A stretch of DNA of 64,000 nucleotides from Palleronia caenipelagi. GTDB taxonomy: Bacteria > Pseudomonadota > Alphaproteobacteria > Rhodobacterales > Rhodobacteraceae. Positions 38,131-45,642 of this stretch are shown here, in pieces. The stretch covers positions 62,001 through 126,000 of the forward strand of contig NZ_VFSV01000009.1 in NCBI RefSeq assembly GCF_007004065.1. The letters are read 5' to 3'. Numbering within the stretch: the stretch's first letter is position 1; each line of letters begins with the position of its first letter. The notes beneath the pieces were generated by a model. The model made no database searches, was not told the DNA's origin, and worked only from the letters and a program-made list of their open reading frames with translations. Both the position numbers and the translations under genes were made by a program.

Positions 38131-38943
38131 TCAGAGTGACTGACCCTGCATCCGCTCTGCCGCGGCGTCGCCAAGTTGGCGCGATACCTCCAGATATACC
38201 GCATCGAAGCCTTCGAACAGCACCGCATTCAAGGCCTGCCCGGCCTCAGATTCCGAAACCGCGATGTAGGTCTCAAGCGTTTCGTCACTGAGGGGCGAAT
38301 AGGCCATGGTCAGAAATCCGTAGATCCATCGGCGTGCCTCGTCCCGGATCATATCGATCTGCGCGTAGCTGTCCCGGATCAGATCTTCTTCGGATGTCAC
38401 ACCCGGCAGAGCACCCTTGTCGAAAAGCGCTGTATAGAAGGCCAAATTTGAGTTCAGTGTTCCCGTCACATTCTGCTCGATCAGATCGTTGACCTCCGCG
38501 AAGCGGTCAATCTGGTCAAACCGCTCCCCGGGCAGTCCCTGAAACATCTCATAAGCTGTTGTCTGAGCGCTTTCATCAGCCATGACCTCTCGGGCTGACA
38601 GTTCGAGGCTGATGATCTCCTGTCCTTCCTCCGATCCAAAAAATGTGATCAACGGCGCGAGATTGGCATTGTCGAGGCCTCTGGCAAAACTGTCCCGGAT
38701 TTCAGAGCCAAAAAACTCTGCATCATAGATTTCCGAGACCGATGCGGACCAGCCGTCGCTGCTGATCCCCGGGAAAAGATCTTCCTCGATCACCTCACCA
38801 TAAGCGAGCCCTTCGGCGCGAAGCTGAGTAATCACATCATCGATCCGCAGGAGGTCATAAAGCGTGTCTGATTCCTCAGACGCTACGCCTGGCGCAGCGC
38901 AAAGCCCCCAAATCGCCGCAACCATCAGTCCATCGAACCGCAT
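38131..38943 (-). CDS. Exported DUF2059 domain protein
   Basis: The 270-residue protein has a signal peptide (MRFDGLMVAAIWGLCAAPGV, then ASEE) and a helical body with two related halves matching the DUF2059 pattern (LAPLITFFGSEEGQEIISLE and SDETLETYIAVSESEAGQAL). GGAGGTGA lies directly before ATG 38943. No function is established for the family. It has its own terminator and is the last host protein gene before the tRNA. Confidence 0.78.
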   Translation of the reverse strand: MRFDGLMVAAIWGLCAAPGVASEESDTLYDLLRIDDVITQLRAEGLAYGEVIEEDLFPGISSDGWSASVSEIYDAEFFGSEIRDSFARGLDNANLAPLITFFGSEEGQEIISLELSAREVMADESAQTTAYEMFQGLPGERFDQIDRFAEVNDLIEQNVTGTLNSNLAFYTALFDKGALPGVTSEEDLIRDSYAQIDMIRDEARRWIYGFLTMAYSPLSDETLETYIAVSESEAGQALNAVLFEGFDAVYLEVSRQLGDAAAERMQGQSL

Positions 38944-39067
38944 ATTCACCTCCTTATCTCTTATGCCAGACGTAATTCCTCCCGTCTGCTCTGCCAAGAT
39001 GACAGATCCTGGACATTTCGGCCTTGCGTCCCAATGTTGCCCCGGATAAACGCCCGTTGACCCCCGC

Positions 39068-39157
39068 GGAGAGGTGCCGGAGTGGTCGAACGGGGCGGTC
39101 TCGAAAACCGTTGTGGGTGCAAGCCCACCCAGGGTTCGAATCCCTGTCTCTCCGCCA
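39068..39157 (+). tRNA. tRNA-Ser (anticodon CGA)
   Basis: The 90-base sequence folds as a class II tRNA. The acceptor begins GGAGAGG and ends CTCTCCG with encoded CCA. The anticodon stem GCGGT/ACCGT encloses loop CTCGAAA with anticodon CGA; a long variable arm (GTGGG..CCCAC) and T-loop GTTCGAATC follow. It is nearly identical in plan to E. coli serU-type tRNA. It borders the integrase and is the likely prophage attachment site. Confidence 0.97.
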
Positions 39158-39160
39158 GAA
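39130..39160. other. Probable attL: 3' end of tRNA-Ser
   Basis: A tyrosine integrase gene begins 180 bases after this tRNA and all genes from there on are phage-like. Integration into the T-arm/acceptor end of a tRNA is the rule for such enzymes, so the core crossover should lie in this stretch. The matching attR lies beyond the right end of the window, so the core length cannot be defined. Confidence 0.6.
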
Positions 39161-39248
39161 ACCTGCCCCAATAAATTTCGGTAAAGCCTTGTTTATAGAG
39201 GATATTTCGAGATTTTCAGGTGGCTGAGTTCACCCTGTGTATCTCAAA

Positions 39249-39281
39249 TGCTACACAATATGCTACACATTTTGCTACACA
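39249..39281 (+). repeat. Three TGCTACACA repeats at 12-base spacing near attL
   Basis: TGCTACACA occurs at 39249, 39261 and 39273, each starting exactly 12 bases after the last. They lie between the tRNA and the integrase. Short tandem repeats in this position are typical of integrase arm-type or excisionase binding sites. The direct binding partner is inferred. Confidence 0.6.
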
Positions 39282-39337
39282 TCCGCGCCCTGAGCCTCGC
39301 TCTTGCAGCGTGATAATTCTTGCGCCATCCCTGCCCT

Positions 39338-40542
39338 ATGAAGCCTATCATGCGCGGCAAGCTCTATTACATCCGGCGTCGGGTTCCCCGGCGATATGAG
39401 GGTGTGGAGAGCCGTCGGGATGTCTGGCTGTCCCTGAAAACGAGGCATGGGAATCGAGGCTGGCCGGTGACACTGCAGATTCGGAACGCCGGTTTGCCGC
39501 CGCGCGCCAGCTCGCGCAGGCCCGCGGTTATCGGTTTCTCAAGCCAACAGATGTCCGCAAGCTTCCCGATGATGAACTGCTGCGGCGCTTTGCGGACGCT
39601 ACTGATCCCAAAGCCAAGCCGCAGGATGGGGATGCGCTTCTCGGACTGAATGCCCCTCCCGTGACGCTGTCCCGCGCCCTGGAGCTCTACTGGCAGTTCG
39701 CCGAAGAGGACACGCTCGACAAGAGCGCCGATCAGGTGCGCCGCTGGCGCAACCCCCGCATCAAAGCGTTCCGCAACCTGATCTCCGTTGTCGGTGATCG
39801 CCCCCTGACCGATCTCACCCGTGAGGACATGCTGGCCTTCCGCGATTGGTGGATCGAACGGGTCAAATCAGGTCAGGTACAGAAGCAATCCGCGAATAAA
39901 GACTTCACCTATGTGTCGGCAGTCCTTCGGCGCGTGAACGATATGATGCGGCTGGGCCTTGATTTGCCGCTGGATCGCTTAGCGTTCCGCTCTGCTGAAA
40001 AGAACCGCAGGCCTGCGTTCTCGACCAGCTGGATCACAGACAGGATCTTGGCGCCGGGCGCGCTGGACGGCCTGAACCTCGAAGCCCGGTGTATCCTGCT
40101 CGGGATGGTAAACACCGGCTACCGGCTGGGCGAGGCCGAGGCCCTGACGCGCGATCAAATCCGGCTGGATCATGACGTCCCTCATATCTCGATCGAGCCG
40201 GTTGAGCGGCAGCTGAAAACCAGACATTCGGTTCGTATTGTCCCGCTGGCCGGTGTCAGCCTTGAAGCGTTCCGATCCTGCCCTGACGGCTTTCCAAGAT
40301 ACCGGCAGGGTGCTGGTGTCTCAAACCTGCTGACGAAGTATTTGCGGAACAACAAGTTGCTAGAAACACCGGAGCATTCGACCTACTCCCTGCGGCATAG
40401 TTTTGAGGACCGCTTGCTCGCCGCCGGAGTCGACAACCGGATCCGCTCGGATCTCATGGGGCATGCGTTCAGTCGGCAGAAGTATGGAGCGGGCGCGAGC
40501 ATTGAGCAGATGTTCGAAGCGATCAAATTGATCTCGTTATGA
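39338..40542 (+). pseudogene. Phage tyrosine integrase, disrupted by an internal deletion/frameshift
   Basis: The N-terminal frame from ATG 39338 reads MKPIMRGKLYYIRRRVPRRY through DVWLSLKT (to about 39441). The homologous continuation (EAWESRLAGDTADSERRFAA) is in a different frame, which is open from 39400 to 40542. Relatives have roughly 20 residues between LKT and EAWE, so a piece that is not a multiple of three seems lost. The catalytic part is complete: Arg in NTGYRLGEAEAL, TYSLRHSFEDRL, MGHAFSRQKY. A GTG at 39661 could give a C-terminal fragment without the arm-binding domain. Confidence 0.8.
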
Positions 40543-40768
40543 GCAACAGAGAGGGCGCGACACTACGTGGCAAGAAAGCGCCGATCTTTCGTCATTACGT
40601 GATTTTTAATGACAGATTCACCAGAACGTGCGACGCTAAATTGCGTGGGAAACGCCGGATAAACTCATGTTGAGGCGCTGCAAGCAGCCTTGGCGGTTAT
40701 AGGTACGGTTGTCCTTTGGATGATAGCCTGTCTGGCCTGTAGCAACTTGGGTCCGGGGCCCACGCTCC
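40543..40768. other. Intergenic region after the integrase
   Basis: This 226-base gap contains no credible gene. A short hairpin, TGGG-tccgggg-CCCA (near 40747), lies after the DUF3800 stop but lacks a T-run. Base composition drops here from GC-rich to mixed, marking the edge of the DUF3800 cargo. Confidence 0.35.
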
Positions 40769-41620
40769 TTAAAACTGATATCCGTAATGGGTAAATATCA
40801 ATTTCTGATTGTCAGTTAATTCAGCTTTTTTCACTGACGACGGTTGCAAGACTAAGCCGTAGTCGGCGATCCGTGAACCTTCACGAGCCATTCTCTGCTG
40901 AAGGGCTTGAGCTGGTTCGGTCGTCCATCTAGGGCCGCGCGCGTCTGCCGCTTGATAGAATGCGCTTGCGACAATATCAGCCAATTGTAGACCTGCAACT
41001 TCATAGTGAGGCGAGTGGTTCACAAGCCCATATCTGAGCACCTCGTAGCAAATTTCTCTTTTGTTTAAGAATGTTGATCGGCCTGCTGCCTGATTTTTCA
41101 AGACCTCCCAATAAGCTTTAGTCTGTCCATATGAGTGCCCACCACGAGTGCTGAATATAACTCGAACGCATCTAGGTTCATTAAATTTTTTCACGCTGTC
41201 ACGCTTACAATAATCAGTAGCGCGCTCCATAAGTAAGCGAACGCAGTAGTTATAAAACCACTGTGTCGACCCCCGTGCCTCGGCTTTATAATTTCGGTGA
41301 CCGCGCATGTTCTTCTTATTTGAAGCGACCACGAACAGCCTACAGGGATACTCCGCAAGCAGTTCACAAGCCCGCCGTCGCTTGGTCGGGGACAGTTTGC
41401 GATAGTGTAACGCCGGTCCTTGAACCGCATTTATATTACTGCGGATGTCTTTAATCCACTGAATTGTAGAAAGCTCGTACTCCGCTCTAACAAGAACTGC
41501 GCCTATGCAAAGCCATTCACTGCTACCGTTCTCGTCGATCGGCTTCACTTTCCGAAGGCCGTCGTCTCCGGCCTCATCAATATATAAAACGTACTCATAA
41601 CTGTCGGAACGCTGGTGCAT
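40769..41620 (-). CDS. DUF3800 domain protein (prophage cargo)
   Basis: The 283-residue protein has the DUF3800 hallmark YVLYIDEAGDDG near its N-terminus (RNase H-like acidic start) and the later conserved EVAGLQLADIVASAFYQAAD. The family is unassigned but recurs in phages and defence islands. GC content is visibly lower than the surrounding genes and rare codons such as AGA and ATA appear, a sign of separate origin. ATG 41620 is preferred; GTG 41647 is an alternative. It sits in the cargo position next to the integrase. Confidence 0.75.
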   Translation of the reverse strand: MHQRSDSYEYVLYIDEAGDDGLRKVKPIDENGSSEWLCIGAVLVRAEYELSTIQWIKDIRSNINAVQGPALHYRKLSPTKRRRACELLAEYPCRLFVVASNKKNMRGHRNYKAEARGSTQWFYNYCVRLLMERATDYCKRDSVKKFNEPRCVRVIFSTRGGHSYGQTKAYWEVLKNQAAGRSTFLNKREICYEVLRYGLVNHSPHYEVAGLQLADIVASAFYQAADARGPRWTTEPAQALQQRMAREGSRIADYGLVLQPSSVKKAELTDNQKLIFTHYGYQF

Positions 41621-41700
41621 ATCCCATGAAGAGATCTGTCTTACCACAGAGTCAATGCGTTAATGACCCAGTTGTGGTCGGCCCGTGTACTCGACACGAA

Positions 41701-41925
41701 TTAGGGTGCCATTAACGATTGCGCAGCCTTCGCTCTCACCCGCGCCATCACATCACCATTCTGCTCCGCCTCCACACCGTCAATAATCGCCTCCAGCCGC
41801 TGAAAGATCGGCGCCCAGGCCGTCATGCGCTGTTCATCTTCGACCATCCAGCCAGCTAGCTTTTCAAGCCGTTGCCGCAGTTCTGCCGCCGGGATCTTGC
41901 GGGGGTTTCGATGGCGACGGTTCAT
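41701..41925 (-). CDS. Small helical protein, unknown function
   Basis: The 74-residue product (MNRRHRNPRKIPAAELRQRL...) has a basic N-terminus and an amphipathic helical body (LEKLAGWMVEDEQRMTAWAP). It is in the leftward early region. A start at ATG 41964 is also possible, adding 13 residues. No motif is recognised. Confidence 0.5.
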   Translation of the reverse strand: MNRRHRNPRKIPAAELRQRLEKLAGWMVEDEQRMTAWAPIFQRLEAIIDGVEAEQNGDVMARVRAKAAQSLMAP

Positions 41926-42018
41926 TGAGGGAACGCCTCGCGCATGATCCCGGAGGTCACGCATCCGATCAGAACGTTGATGTCAGCAGTGTCGATCATG
42001 GCGGGTTCCGGTGATCAG

Positions 42019-42056
42019 AAAAAAGGCCGACGGGACGCAGGGAGGAGGTCGTCCCG
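42019..42056 (-). terminator. Terminator of the leftward early operon
   Basis: On the minus strand CGGGACG and CGTCCCG (42050-42056 and 42031-42037) form a seven-base stem around a 12-base loop. T6 follows six bases further on (A6 at 42019-42024). It lies about 50 bases after the stop of the small membrane protein gene at 42104. Confidence 0.6.
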
Positions 42057-42103
42057 CCGGAGTGAACCGGCGCCGGGAGGAGAGTGGCGCCGGTGTACTT
42101 GTG

Positions 42104-42325
42104 TCAGTCCGTTGACATCACATGATCTGCGCCGGGGCTGTCGGGCTCTGTCAGGATCTGCAGAGGCGTTAGATCGCTGTGGAAAACAGTCGCGGTGTAG
42201 AGCACCACCAGAACCACGAGCATGATGCCTGTGGCGCAGAGACCGGCGGCGACCAGTGCGATGCTGTCCCGAAGGTCCTCGAGGCTGGCCTGCCGACTGA
42301 TATCGACGGCCCAATCATCGGCCAT
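42104..42325 (-). CDS. Small membrane protein of the leftward early operon
   Basis: The 73-residue protein has one strong membrane helix (SIALVAAGLCATGIMLVVLV, then VLYTATVF) with an acidic N-terminal part. Its start overlaps the stop of the upstream gene by 11 bases. Function unknown. Confidence 0.6.
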   Translation of the reverse strand: MADDWAVDISRQASLEDLRDSIALVAAGLCATGIMLVVLVVLYTATVFHSDLTPLQILTEPDSPGADHVMSTD

Positions 42326-42626
42326 GGGTATGCCTCCTCACAAAGTCGGAGAACGTCTCGGCGCGAGCGATGCAGGCGTTGGCTATTTCGAGGTCCTCGT
42401 CGGTCTGCGCCCGCTCTTTCATGAGGTGCGCGTAGCAGAGCGGAACATACGCCATGTGCGGACGCTCATTACCCTCGCATGCGAGCAGGATGTTTGTGAA
42501 TGCAGCCTGATAGGTCGGGCGATCACCATCGTCCGGCAGCTGATCTAGCACCCGGATCATGCTAGCCGCGATCGTCTGCGCGAGAACTTCAGGGGGCATG
42601 AACTCGCGGGGGGCAGCCGTCAGCAT
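42315..42626 (-). CDS. Hypothetical phage protein (103 aa)
   Basis: This 103-residue helical protein (MLTAAPREFMPPEVLAQTIA...) has no recognised motif. It overlaps its neighbours by 7 and 11 bases in a tightly packed leftward operon. Coding is supported by operon packing and codon use. Confidence 0.6.
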   Translation of the reverse strand: MLTAAPREFMPPEVLAQTIAASMIRVLDQLPDDGDRPTYQAAFTNILLACEGNERPHMAYVPLCYAHLMKERAQTDEDLEIANACIARAETFSDFVRRHTHGR

Positions 42627-42835
42627 GCGGCCCTCCCGCTATGAGATGGCGCTGGCTTGATCGTAAGCGGTCCGGTCGCGAGAACGCCGTGCTGGCGCTG
42701 TAAGGCGCTGCGAATGGCCACGCTCAAGCGGCAATGCGGGGTGGCCTTGTCGAGTAGGATCACCAGCTCACCGGGCTTCCCGGTGGGTGTGCGGTATCGG
42801 GCAGCGTAGCGCCCGAGATGGGTGACGGGGTTCAT
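42620..42835 (-). CDS. Hypothetical phage protein (71 aa)
   Basis: The 71-residue product begins MNPVTHLGRYAARYRTPTGK and contains CRLSVAIRSALQRQHGV. It overlaps the upstream gene by four bases (ATGA) and the next by seven. Function unknown. Confidence 0.55.
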   Translation of the reverse strand: MNPVTHLGRYAARYRTPTGKPGELVILLDKATPHCRLSVAIRSALQRQHGVLATGPLTIKPAPSHSGRAAC

Positions 42836-43101
42836 TGGTCGCCCTCTACAGCGGAGCGGGCCACCAGACAGAAGTTCCAGTCCTCACCACGCGCACGGGC
42901 GCGTTTCTCCAGCGTCTCGGCCTGAGATCGGCTGCCGCCCCAAGCGTAGGCGCTGTTGCCGGTCAGGCCCTCCCCGCTCAGATGGAGAAACTTCCCGGTG
43001 ATGCGATCGATGAGCCGATAGGTTTTCGGCGTTCCAAGGTGGAAAGGAACGCCGCTGTGGCGCGGACGCACGGGCGGCAATGCGGTATGATCAAAATCCA
43101 T
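42832..43101 (-). CDS. Hypothetical phage protein (89 aa), first gene of the leftward operon
   Basis: ATG 43101 (MDFDHTALPPVRPRHSGVPF) has GGGAG about eight bases upstream and gives 89 residues. The segment TYRLIDRITGKFLHLSGEGL suggests a small beta-rich domain. Two operator-like sites lie 66-111 bases upstream, so this operon should be under repressor control. Confidence 0.6.
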   Translation of the reverse strand: MDFDHTALPPVRPRHSGVPFHLGTPKTYRLIDRITGKFLHLSGEGLTGNSAYAWGGSRSQAETLEKRARARGEDWNFCLVARSAVEGDQ

Positions 43102-43166
43102 GACTGTGCTCCCAACTGAACCCCGCGATCTGCCTGAGGCGTCTTCGGCGAGTCCTTGTTTGGTAA

Positions 43167-43181
43167 TGACCGTTTTGGTCA
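43167..43181. promoter_or_regulatory. Repressor operator copy 1 (TGACCGTTTTGGTCA)
   Basis: A 15-base site with TGACC and GGTCA arms around GTTTT. It lies before the leftward early operon. It matches the sites near the CI-like repressor gene at 44099 and 44141. Confidence 0.75.
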
Positions 43182-43197
43182 CTGTCAACTCAGATAG

Positions 43198-43212
43198 TTA
43201 CCATTTTGGTCA
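43198..43212. promoter_or_regulatory. Repressor operator copy 2 (TTACCATTTTGGTCA)
   Basis: One mismatch in the left arm against copy 1. Its centre is 31 bases from copy 1, about three helical turns, which would favour cooperative binding on one face of the DNA. Confidence 0.7.
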
Positions 43213-43354
43213 TTATGGATCCCGTGTATCGATTGAATTTGGCGCCATCCGAGGCGGTTCCACTGGCGTTCGGTGATCGGCGCGACGGCAGACCGATTTG
43301 ACTGATTTCCGCCAGAGACTAAGTGAATCGTTGGGATTGAACCCGGAGGTACAA

Positions 43355-43579
43355 ATGCTTCTCAGGCTATTAGCGTTCGCATGTTTGGCTGCTGGTGTCG
43401 TCTTCGCGATCGCAGCCTTCGTCACGGAATTCTCACCAATTATGCTTGGCTTGGCCGTGCAGGGAGTGCTGGGATATGCGGTGCTGTCGGCACTTGGCGA
43501 GATTGTGGATCACCTTGAGAGCATAGCAAAACACACCCATGAGGCAGCGCAAAACACAAAACGGGATCAATCCAGGTAG
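43355..43579 (+). CDS. Small two-helix membrane protein near the immunity region
   Basis: ATG 43355 follows GGAGGTACAA, a near-perfect ribosome site, and encodes 74 residues with two membrane helices (LLRLLAFACLAAGVVFAIAA and the segment around LGLAVQGVLGYAVL), then a charged tail (HTHEAAQNTKRDQSR). Placement beside the repressor suggests lysogenic expression; a role in superinfection exclusion is possible but unproven. It converges on the repressor gene. Confidence 0.65.
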   Translation: MLLRLLAFACLAAGVVFAIAAFVTEFSPIMLGLAVQGVLGYAVLSALGEIVDHLESIAKHTHEAAQNTKRDQSR

Positions 43580-43767
43580 AACTCATTCGCCGCCACCCCC
43601 CCTAGGACACCCCACGTCACGGGGTCCCGCAAGGGTTGACCTAGGTCGGTAAAAATGTTCCATGTTTGTCCATCTTCTCGAGTGGTGCAAGCTATGGATT
43701 CTGACCAAAAATGCGGTTTGTTATATGAGTGCGCCATTGAAGCCGCCGAGACCGGAGCCAGCGTAGA
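43580..43767. other. Convergent intergenic region with inverted repeats
   Basis: This stretch lies between the small membrane gene and the repressor's 3' end. It contains CCTAGG twice (about 43608 and 43631) around a stem GGAC(a)CCCC/GGGGTCC. There is no T-run. An open frame that enters the repressor antisense is not convincing. Confidence 0.35.
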
Positions 43768-44082
43768 TCAGCTCTTCTTCGACAGGATTTCGCGCATGCC
43801 GTCCGCCATATCGACGGGCAGTTTGTCCCATCTTCCCAGCATCAGGAAATCCAGAGTCACGCCGAACCTTGAGACCAATAATGCAGCTACGGTGTCAGAG
43901 ACCGGCCTGCGTCCGCGCTCAAACCGAGACCAGTAGGTTCTCGGTATATCCAGTGAATCCGCCATCTCAGACGGTGACTTTCCTAGGTACTCCCGTAAGA
44001 GGCCCAATCTGAACCCGATCCGTTCCGGCGCCATCTCTGCGCGCAGGTCAGCGGGTAGGTTATTTTCAACCTGCGTTTCCAT
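43768..44082 (-). CDS. XRE-family phage repressor (CI-like)
   Basis: The 104-residue protein has a helix-turn-helix domain in residues about 22-85 (GLLREYLGKSPSEMADSLDI, then PRTYWSRFERGRRPVSDTVA). There is no LexA-like protease domain, so induction should not occur by RecA-stimulated self-cleavage. It is divergent from the Cro-like gene, with two matching operators between them. It probably keeps the prophage silent. Confidence 0.82.
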   Translation of the reverse strand: METQVENNLPADLRAEMAPERIGFRLGLLREYLGKSPSEMADSLDIPRTYWSRFERGRRPVSDTVAALLVSRFGVTLDFLMLGRWDKLPVDMADGMREILSKKS

Positions 44083-44098
44083 AGTTCCTTATCCGCTG

Positions 44099-44113
44099 TG
44101 ACCGTTTTGGTCG
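44099..44113. promoter_or_regulatory. Repressor operator copy 3 (TGACCGTTTTGGTCG)
   Basis: Located 16 bases upstream of the repressor start codon. It differs from copy 1 only in the last base and would allow autoregulation. Confidence 0.75.
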
Positions 44114-44140
44114 CAATTTCCGATTTGGATGCTTGACCAA

Positions 44141-44155
44141 TGACCATTTAGGTCA
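44141..44155. promoter_or_regulatory. Repressor operator copy 4 (TGACCATTTAGGTCA)
   Basis: Located 13 bases before the Cro-like start codon. The arms are perfect. The centre lies 42 bases from copy 3 (about four helical turns). A half-site TTGACCAA precedes it at 44133. Confidence 0.75.
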
Positions 44156-44167
44156 TTATTTGGGGTC

Positions 44168-44407
44168 ATGTGCAAAGTGACAGAAATATTGGATAGATGG
44201 CCCTCGAGAAGAGAATTGCACACTGACGTTCTGCACACTGATCCCGATCTATCGATCGTCGCAGTTCATCGTTGGCACTCGAGGGGTGCTGTTCCGGCCA
44301 AATATTGGAAGAGCTTGATCGACGGAGCGAAAGCACGAGGCATCGGAGTAAGCGCCGATGATTTAGCGTCCGCGCATGATGTGCGCTGCCGGGATACGCA
44401 CTCATGA
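44168..44407 (+). CDS. Cro-like DNA-binding protein (carph-isopro type)
   Basis: The 79-residue protein (MCKVTEILDRWPSRRELHTD...) contains VHRWHSRGAVPAKYWKSLID and the tail GIGVSADDLASAHD, the pattern of small phage Cro/CII-like helix-turn-helix proteins. It faces the repressor across two operators, as cro faces cI in lambda. It probably starts the rightward early operon. Confidence 0.78.
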   Translation: MCKVTEILDRWPSRRELHTDVLHTDPDLSIVAVHRWHSRGAVPAKYWKSLIDGAKARGIGVSADDLASAHDVRCRDTHS

Positions 44408-44649
44408 CCAACCGTCCGGCACCCTCGCATCCTCTCGTCAGCAAAGAAATTGCGAAGTTCGACGCCGCCGCCAAGGCATCCGCCAGGCGCTTTGACGCGG
44501 CAATGTTGGAGTTCACAAGGCATCGCGCACCCGCGCCTCAAAGTCATCTGCCCAGTCGATTAGCGCTGAGTGTCCCGGTAGCAGGTCGCCGTCGTTCGGG
44601 TCGTATGCTTCGGCGGATTGCCGAATGGCTTCGGAGAGCGCTGCGATGA
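44404..44649 (+). CDS. Small phage protein with a tail antisense to the next gene
   Basis: ATG 44404 overlaps the Cro-like stop (ATGA), supporting translation. The first 40 residues (SKEIAKFDAAAKASARRFDA) look genuine. The rest runs antisense through the minus-strand gene at 44513-44785 and is arginine-rich, as shadows are. The original gene may have been cut when the minus-strand gene arrived. Confidence 0.4.
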   Translation: MTNRPAPSHPLVSKEIAKFDAAAKASARRFDAAMLEFTRHRAPAPQSHLPSRLALSVPVAGRRRSGRMLRRIAEWLRRALR

Positions 44650-44785
44650 TCAATTCCGGCTCGTCAAACTTCCTTGCACGCTGCGCGGTAAGGAACACTA
44701 CCAGGTCAGTGAGCGCGTGCACCTTAGCTTCGAGCGCGGTGGTGCGCACATTGGCGACGCGCTTTTCGACTTCGTTCAAATCCAT
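44513..44785 (-). CDS. Hypothetical phage protein (90 aa)
   Basis: The 90-residue product (MDLNEVEKRVANVRTTALEA...) is a helical, evenly composed protein ending DWADDFEARVRDAL, which looks genuinely coding. It overlaps the plus-strand gene at 44404-44649 in convergent fashion. Function unknown. Confidence 0.6.
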   Translation of the reverse strand: MDLNEVEKRVANVRTTALEAKVHALTDLVVFLTAQRARKFDEPELIIAALSEAIRQSAEAYDPNDGDLLPGHSALIDWADDFEARVRDAL

Positions 44786-44885
44786 TCTGTTTGCTCCTGT
44801 CCGACCTCACAGCTGGGTGGCGCGTGATGTTGTTTGACCATCTTAACCCAGTTCCCTCAGACAAATCTTGTCCAGAGATCGCGCG

Positions 44886-44927
44886 AAACCCCATGCCTGT
44901 TGAAACGGATCAGACAGATTTGTCTGT
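44886..44927 (+). repeat. 42-bp direct repeat, left copy, with imperfect palindrome
   Basis: This copy matches 45927-45968 at 40 of 42 positions, starting AAACCCCATGCCTGTTGAAA. It includes the start of a reading frame (MPVETDQTDLSV) and an imperfect palindrome, CAGACAGATTTGTCTG, at 44911-44926. A related element, GACAA-atc-TTGTC, lies at 44860-44872. The frame after it continues only as antisense of DUF4145. Confidence 0.85.
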
Positions 44928-44967
44928 TGGCCGTGCACCTTGGGTAGATTGGGAATCGTGGCTTTGT

Positions 44968-45642
44968 CTATTCAATCATTCCGGCAACGCCACCACCTTT
45001 GCGTCGCTGGCGCGCCGCTTCAATCCGACCAGGCAACTCGAAGGTGTAGATCAGGAAAAGAGTGGTGAAGTCCCGCAGCGCAGAGGCTTCTTCGTTTGTC
45101 ACGTCGTCGACGTCGTGGACGGCCTCGTTTCGCAGATAGCGAATTTCGTGTGCAAGTTCGACGAGGGAAGGCGGCAAGCTGTTATTTTCCGCCAGCTTGT
45201 CGATACGCTTCTGAAGGGTTCCTTTGCCCTCCGGATCGATAGTTTTCAGGGCCCGCTCCAGTGTGCGTCCATAGCTGACCGCGGCGCTGGTGGGTTTGTC
45301 GAGTTGTGCAAAGATCGCTTCGGCTTCCCGCAGTGCGCTTTGCACCTTCTGCGGAAGGTGATCCACAATCCGTGGTTCGGGCAGCGATGGATGAATCTCA
45401 TCAAGTCTAGATTCCTTAATCAGCTTTGCGGCGTTTTCGGGATCTTCGAGGAGCTTAGCCGCTTTGCCGTCGGGGTCGTCGAAGTATTTGGCAAACTTAT
45501 ACCGCGCGACAACACCATTGCGGCATGCGTTGCATGTCAGGAATGCCCAAAAAGCATACGTATCGACTGCGTAAGCCCCTCGCGGGGTAGCGGCGACTCT
45601 CTCTCTTCCACAATGCGGGCAGTGAATGGCGGGCTGGTACAT
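44968..45642 (-). CDS. DUF4145 domain protein with N-terminal zinc ribbon (prophage cargo)
   Basis: The 224-residue protein begins YQPAIHCPHCGRERV and has a second pair CNAC at about residue 37, forming a zinc ribbon. The C-terminal half (about 95-215) is the DUF4145 domain: VSYGRTLERALKTIDPEGKG and EIRYLRNEAVHD. DUF4145 occurs alone and joined to restriction subunits, so a defence role is possible but not shown. It is opposite in strand to its neighbours and enclosed by a 42-bp direct repeat. Confidence 0.78.
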   Translation of the reverse strand: MYQPAIHCPHCGRERVAATPRGAYAVDTYAFWAFLTCNACRNGVVARYKFAKYFDDPDGKAAKLLEDPENAAKLIKESRLDEIHPSLPEPRIVDHLPQKVQSALREAEAIFAQLDKPTSAAVSYGRTLERALKTIDPEGKGTLQKRIDKLAENNSLPPSLVELAHEIRYLRNEAVHDVDDVTNEEASALRDFTTLFLIYTFELPGRIEAARQRRKGGGVAGMIE

